Of a stretch of DNA of 64,000 nt, positions 62,826 through 64,000 are shown one piece after another. Source of the DNA: Tupaia tana (Eukaryota; Chordata; Mammalia; Scandentia; Tupaiidae); contig JAKSZU010000029.1 of the NCBI GenBank assembly GCA_026018925.1, positions 11,011,378 to 11,075,377 of the forward strand. Direction: 5' to 3'. A program made the position numbers and the translations under genes. Positions within the stretch are counted from its first letter, which is position 1, and each line of letters begins with the position of its first letter. The notes under the pieces are model-generated. The model was not told where the DNA came from and made no database searches. It was given only the letters and a program-made list of their open reading frames with translations.

Positions 62826-62979
62826 AAAAAAAAAAAAATTACTTATTTTTATTTATTATTATTTTTTAACTTGACAGGGAGGGTGGAGTAAGAGAGCAAG
62901 CCTCCTGGTCTGGGACTCAAACCATGGTTGCTCATGTGAGAGTGCAGTGCCTTAATTACCATACCACCTACTGGCCCCT
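62826..62979 (-). mobile_element. tRNA-derived SINE, family B
   Basis: TTTAACTTGACAGGGAGGGT left; ACCACCTACTGGCCCC right; flanks AGTAATTTACTCTT / AGTAATCTATTCTT. Confidence 0.88.
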
Positions 62980-63171
62980 AGTAATCTATTCTTACTACAT
63001 GGTATCAGATGTTCTAGCCAAGAAAATTGGACTAGAACTAAATAAGAAAGTAAATAAATGGCATCCAGATTTGAAAGGAAGAAAAACTATTTATAAGTGA
63101 CACATTGAATAGAAACATACTATATACAGAAAATCCTAAGAAATACACTACTTTAGAATTAAATGAGTCAG

Positions 63172-63433
63172 GACCAGTGGATGGCGTAATGGCTACGTCA
63201 CTGGACTCCCACGTAGTCGACCGCGGTTCAAGTCCCAGACCCGGTGGCTTAGTCTCGCACCAGTGCGTATATGTGCTTGCCCAGGATCCCAACAGGAGAA
63301 TGGAAGAGAAGGGACTGTGGGGTGGCCATATCCCTGGGGGGGGGGGGGGGTGACTTCTCACTTTCTGTCTGTCTTTCTGGCAAGCACACCCGCCCTATAA
63401 CAAAAACCTTTCCAAAAATAAATAAATAAATCA
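63172..63433 (+). mobile_element. tRNA-derived SINE, family A
   Basis: GGACCAGTGGATGGCGTAAT head; a G-run of 15 replaces the CCCTGGGGGG turn; (AAAT)n tail. Confidence 0.92.
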
Positions 63434-63858
63434 TTAGACAAGTCTACTAAAGTTAGAGGTACATACACACAAAATCAACTGTATTTCTATATGCTTGTAA
63501 TGAACTATTTTCAAATACCATAAATAAAACAAATTTATTTCCAAAATCACCATCATCCAATATGTACAAGTCAATTTGGTGAAAAACCCTGGAGAAACTC
63601 TTAACAAAAGAAAAATGCATCCCATAATCATGGATCAGAAGGTTTAATGTTATTAAAACACCAGTACTCCTACTCCTCCATGTGGACAGAAGTCTGACTG
63701 CTTTTTCCTATTTTTCCAAAGTCCTTTCCAGAGGGTCTAGGGGGAGTCACGCACACAAACAACAGACCATTTTTTCCCATACACAAATAAATCTTAGTCC
63801 ATGTTGATTTGTTACTAGAAGGGCTTTGAAAATAAAAGTTTTAGAAAATAACTGTCTG

Positions 63859-64000
63859 GGGACCAACAGATGGCATAATGGTTATGTCACTGGATTCCCA
63901 TGTAGTCAACTGCAGTTCAAGTCCCAGATCCTATGGCTTAAAACTCAACACCAGGCACATGTACATCTGTGCCCAAAATCCAAAAGGAGAATGGATTGTG
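63859..64000 (+). mobile_element. tRNA-derived SINE, family A, cut by window end
   Basis: GGGACCAACAGATGGCATAA head, B-box GTTCAAGTCC, body to GGAGAATGGATTGTG at the last base. Confidence 0.9.

Larger units (their letters stand above)
60426..63660 (+). mobile_element. Old L1 ORF2, central part, many insertions
   Basis: L1 words between SINEs in correct order: CAACTCATTCTGTAAGGCCA and ACCAGACAAAGATACCACAA (60.46 kb), AAATCCTCAACAAACTACTA (61.34), GACCATGTAGGTTTTATTC (61.64), CATGTGACAAATCTAACACT (62.34), TGACAAAGGGCATCCGTAAC (62.43), TGGCATCCAGATTTGAAAGG (63.06), ACAAAATCAACTGTATTTCT (63.47). Reading frame lost. Confidence 0.65.

Overview
The window is nuclear DNA of a placental mammal. The evidence is a KRAB/C2H2 zinc-finger gene with mammalian exon sizes, L1 LINEs with standard ORF1 and ORF2 protein signatures, MIR, Tigger1 and mariner fossils, retroviral LTR fossils, and about 100 lineage-specific tRNA-derived SINEs. 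There is no Alu, B1/B2 or other SINE I recognise from primates, rodents, carnivores, ungulates, bats or afrotherians. A dermopteran (colugo) would fit a genome dominated by its own tRNA SINEs, but I cannot confirm that from sequence alone.

Three SINE groups are used below. Family A (about 240-270 bp) starts GGGACCAGCAGTTAGCGTAA, has an A-box-like and a B-box-like motif (GGTTCGAGTCC), a GC-rich body, a TCTCTGTCTC tract and a GCAAAAACCTCTCC end before its A-tail. Family B (about 160-190 bp) starts GGCCAGCAGGTGGCGTGGTG, keeps the tRNA part, then a CT tract, CTCTGGTCAAATTAAA and an AATAAA-rich tail. Group C holds older, diverged relatives of both. Several A copies are close to the family consensus and carry clear target-site duplications, so A moved recently.

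Layout. 1-9 kb: old L1 3' ends, SINEs, and an old minus-strand L1 5' half. 9.5-11.8 kb: a GC-rich block with no recognisable gene. 12-27 kb: SINE-dense, with a MIR, a MaLR-type LTR interrupted by a segment that is repeated 2.5 kb away, and several L1 and LTR remnants. 27.8-30.1 kb: a complete half-LINE (HAL1-type) insertion with an intact L1-like ORF1, no ORF2, its own 3' region and target-site duplications. 31.5-33.4 kb: Tigger1 fossil used repeatedly as a SINE target. 34.4-35.9 kb: old L1. 37.2-42.8 kb: a second, older half-LINE of the same type, split by SINEs, an LTR and an L1 3' end. 44.6-45.1 kb: a solo LTR inside a SINE. 45.8-47.3 kb: mariner fossil. 47.3-50.7 kb: LTR-like remnants and zinc-finger debris. 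50.7-53.5 kb: KRAB zinc-finger gene, minus strand. 54-64 kb: old L1 pieces heavily interrupted by SINEs.

The only host gene I can support is the zinc-finger gene. It probably encodes a nuclear DNA-binding repressor. The half-LINEs presumably depended on L1 ORF2 protein supplied in trans, as did the SINEs. No tRNA gene, rRNA gene, CRISPR array or prokaryotic feature was seen.
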